This document shows positions 59,666 to 59,792 of a stretch of 59,792 bases of DNA, piece by piece (the stretch's first letter is position 1; each line of letters begins with the position of its first letter). The position numbers and the translations under genes are program-made. The stretch comes from Oceanobacillus sp. J11TS1 (lineage in GTDB: Bacteria > Bacillota > Bacilli > Bacillales > Amphibacillaceae): NCBI RefSeq assembly GCF_018333215.1, contig NZ_BORO01000023.1, forward strand, positions 1-59,792, given 5' to 3'. Below the pieces are notes generated by a model. That model made no database searches. It worked only from the letters and a program-made list of their open reading frames with translations, and had not been told where the DNA came from.

Positions 59666-59792
59666 GGTACTGTCAATAAGTATGTGTAAATTCCCAGGAA
59701 GTGCACCGGTTTTACATGGAGTAGTGGGCATGGTAGCCTTGGTGGTAAGGCCAACGCTTTTTTCCATAGTTGGGTCTTGGCCTATGAACCAT
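59666..59792. mobile_element. Right-edge fragment of the same IS-like element (tip at 59666)
   Basis: Reverse-complement copy of bases 1-126 with nine mismatches by eye; it begins GGTACTGTCAATAAGTATGT, the IS-like tip, and runs out of the window to the right. The two copies face inward and are cut at almost the same depth (126 and 127 bases). Confidence 0.6.

Noticed and set aside
1-59792. A 59-kb composite transposon flanked by inverted IS copies
   Set aside because: The interior is core metabolism and sporulation; the ends are better explained by contig breakage at repeats.

Overview
The window looks like chromosomal DNA of a low-GC, endospore-forming member of the Bacillaceae, most like Oceanobacillus/Virgibacillus-type halotolerant bacteria. 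The reasons are an alpha/beta-type SASP gene, the PrkA-YhbH-SpoVR sporulation cluster, the Bacillus-type pairs xpaC-telA, pdxST/pdxR and pxpBAC, strong AGGAGG ribosome binding sites, sigma-A promoters, and a TRAP transporter of a kind common in marine and saline bacteria. The genus is inferred from gene content only. I saw no rRNA, tRNA, CRISPR array, phage genes or complete transposase.

Layout. 0.2-8 kb: ilvD (reverse), a serine operon (class V aminotransferase + serA), a HAD phosphatase, ilvE and an aldo/keto reductase. 8-15.6 kb: Uma2 protein, SASP, SRPBCC protein, YitT protein, a dipeptidase gene broken by an internal inversion, an acyl-CoA synthetase, a GTPase and a GNAT acetyltransferase. 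16-22 kb: spoVR, yhbH, prkA and a lipoprotein. 22-34 kb: HAD hydrolase, aldo/keto reductase, a reverse-strand block for acyl-CoA and fatty-acid breakdown (MBL hydrolase, enoyl-CoA hydratase, nitronate monooxygenase-like, acyl-CoA ligase, thiolase), 5-oxoprolinase pxpBAC and an MFS exporter. 34-46 kb: purine nucleoside phosphorylase, telA/xpaC, type II pantothenate kinase, secreted MBL-HhH lipoprotein + DUF3006, pdxT/pdxS with divergent pdxR, Na+/alanine symporter and purU. 46-50.5 kb: two tandem TcaA/YvbJ-like membrane proteins and a small heat-shock protein. 50.5-59.2 kb: a Gfo/Idh/MocA oxidoreductase, then a nine-gene reverse operon: LacI regulator, 6-phospho-3-hexuloisomerase-like, KDPG aldolase, TRAP transporter (three genes), RpiA, KDG-kinase-like and hexulose-phosphate-synthase-like.

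The most unusual functional unit is that last operon. It joins acid-sugar uptake and KDG/KDPG splitting to HPS/PHI/RpiA pentose-phosphate chemistry. Its promoter (TTGTAA-17-TATACT) carries a probable cre site and two tandem TAAATCG(G/A)TTTA operators, and a third operator-like site precedes the TRAP genes. I suggest two testable pathways; neither is proven.

The most unusual DNA feature is a family of intergenic arrays built on the core GGAGCG, repeated nearly always every 20-21 bp (two helical turns). There are 12 units at 9.4 kb, 25 at 35.5 kb, 18 at 59.3 kb and a two-unit remnant at the left edge. All run in the same orientation, and about half the units in the 9.4-kb array contain AGCGG, the Chi sequence known for Bacillus AddAB.

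The two window ends are copies, about 93% identical by eye, of one 126-127 bp sequence in inverted orientation. Each has an IS-like tip pointing inward and each abuts GGAGCG units. The window is probably an assembly contig cut at a repeated IS element.
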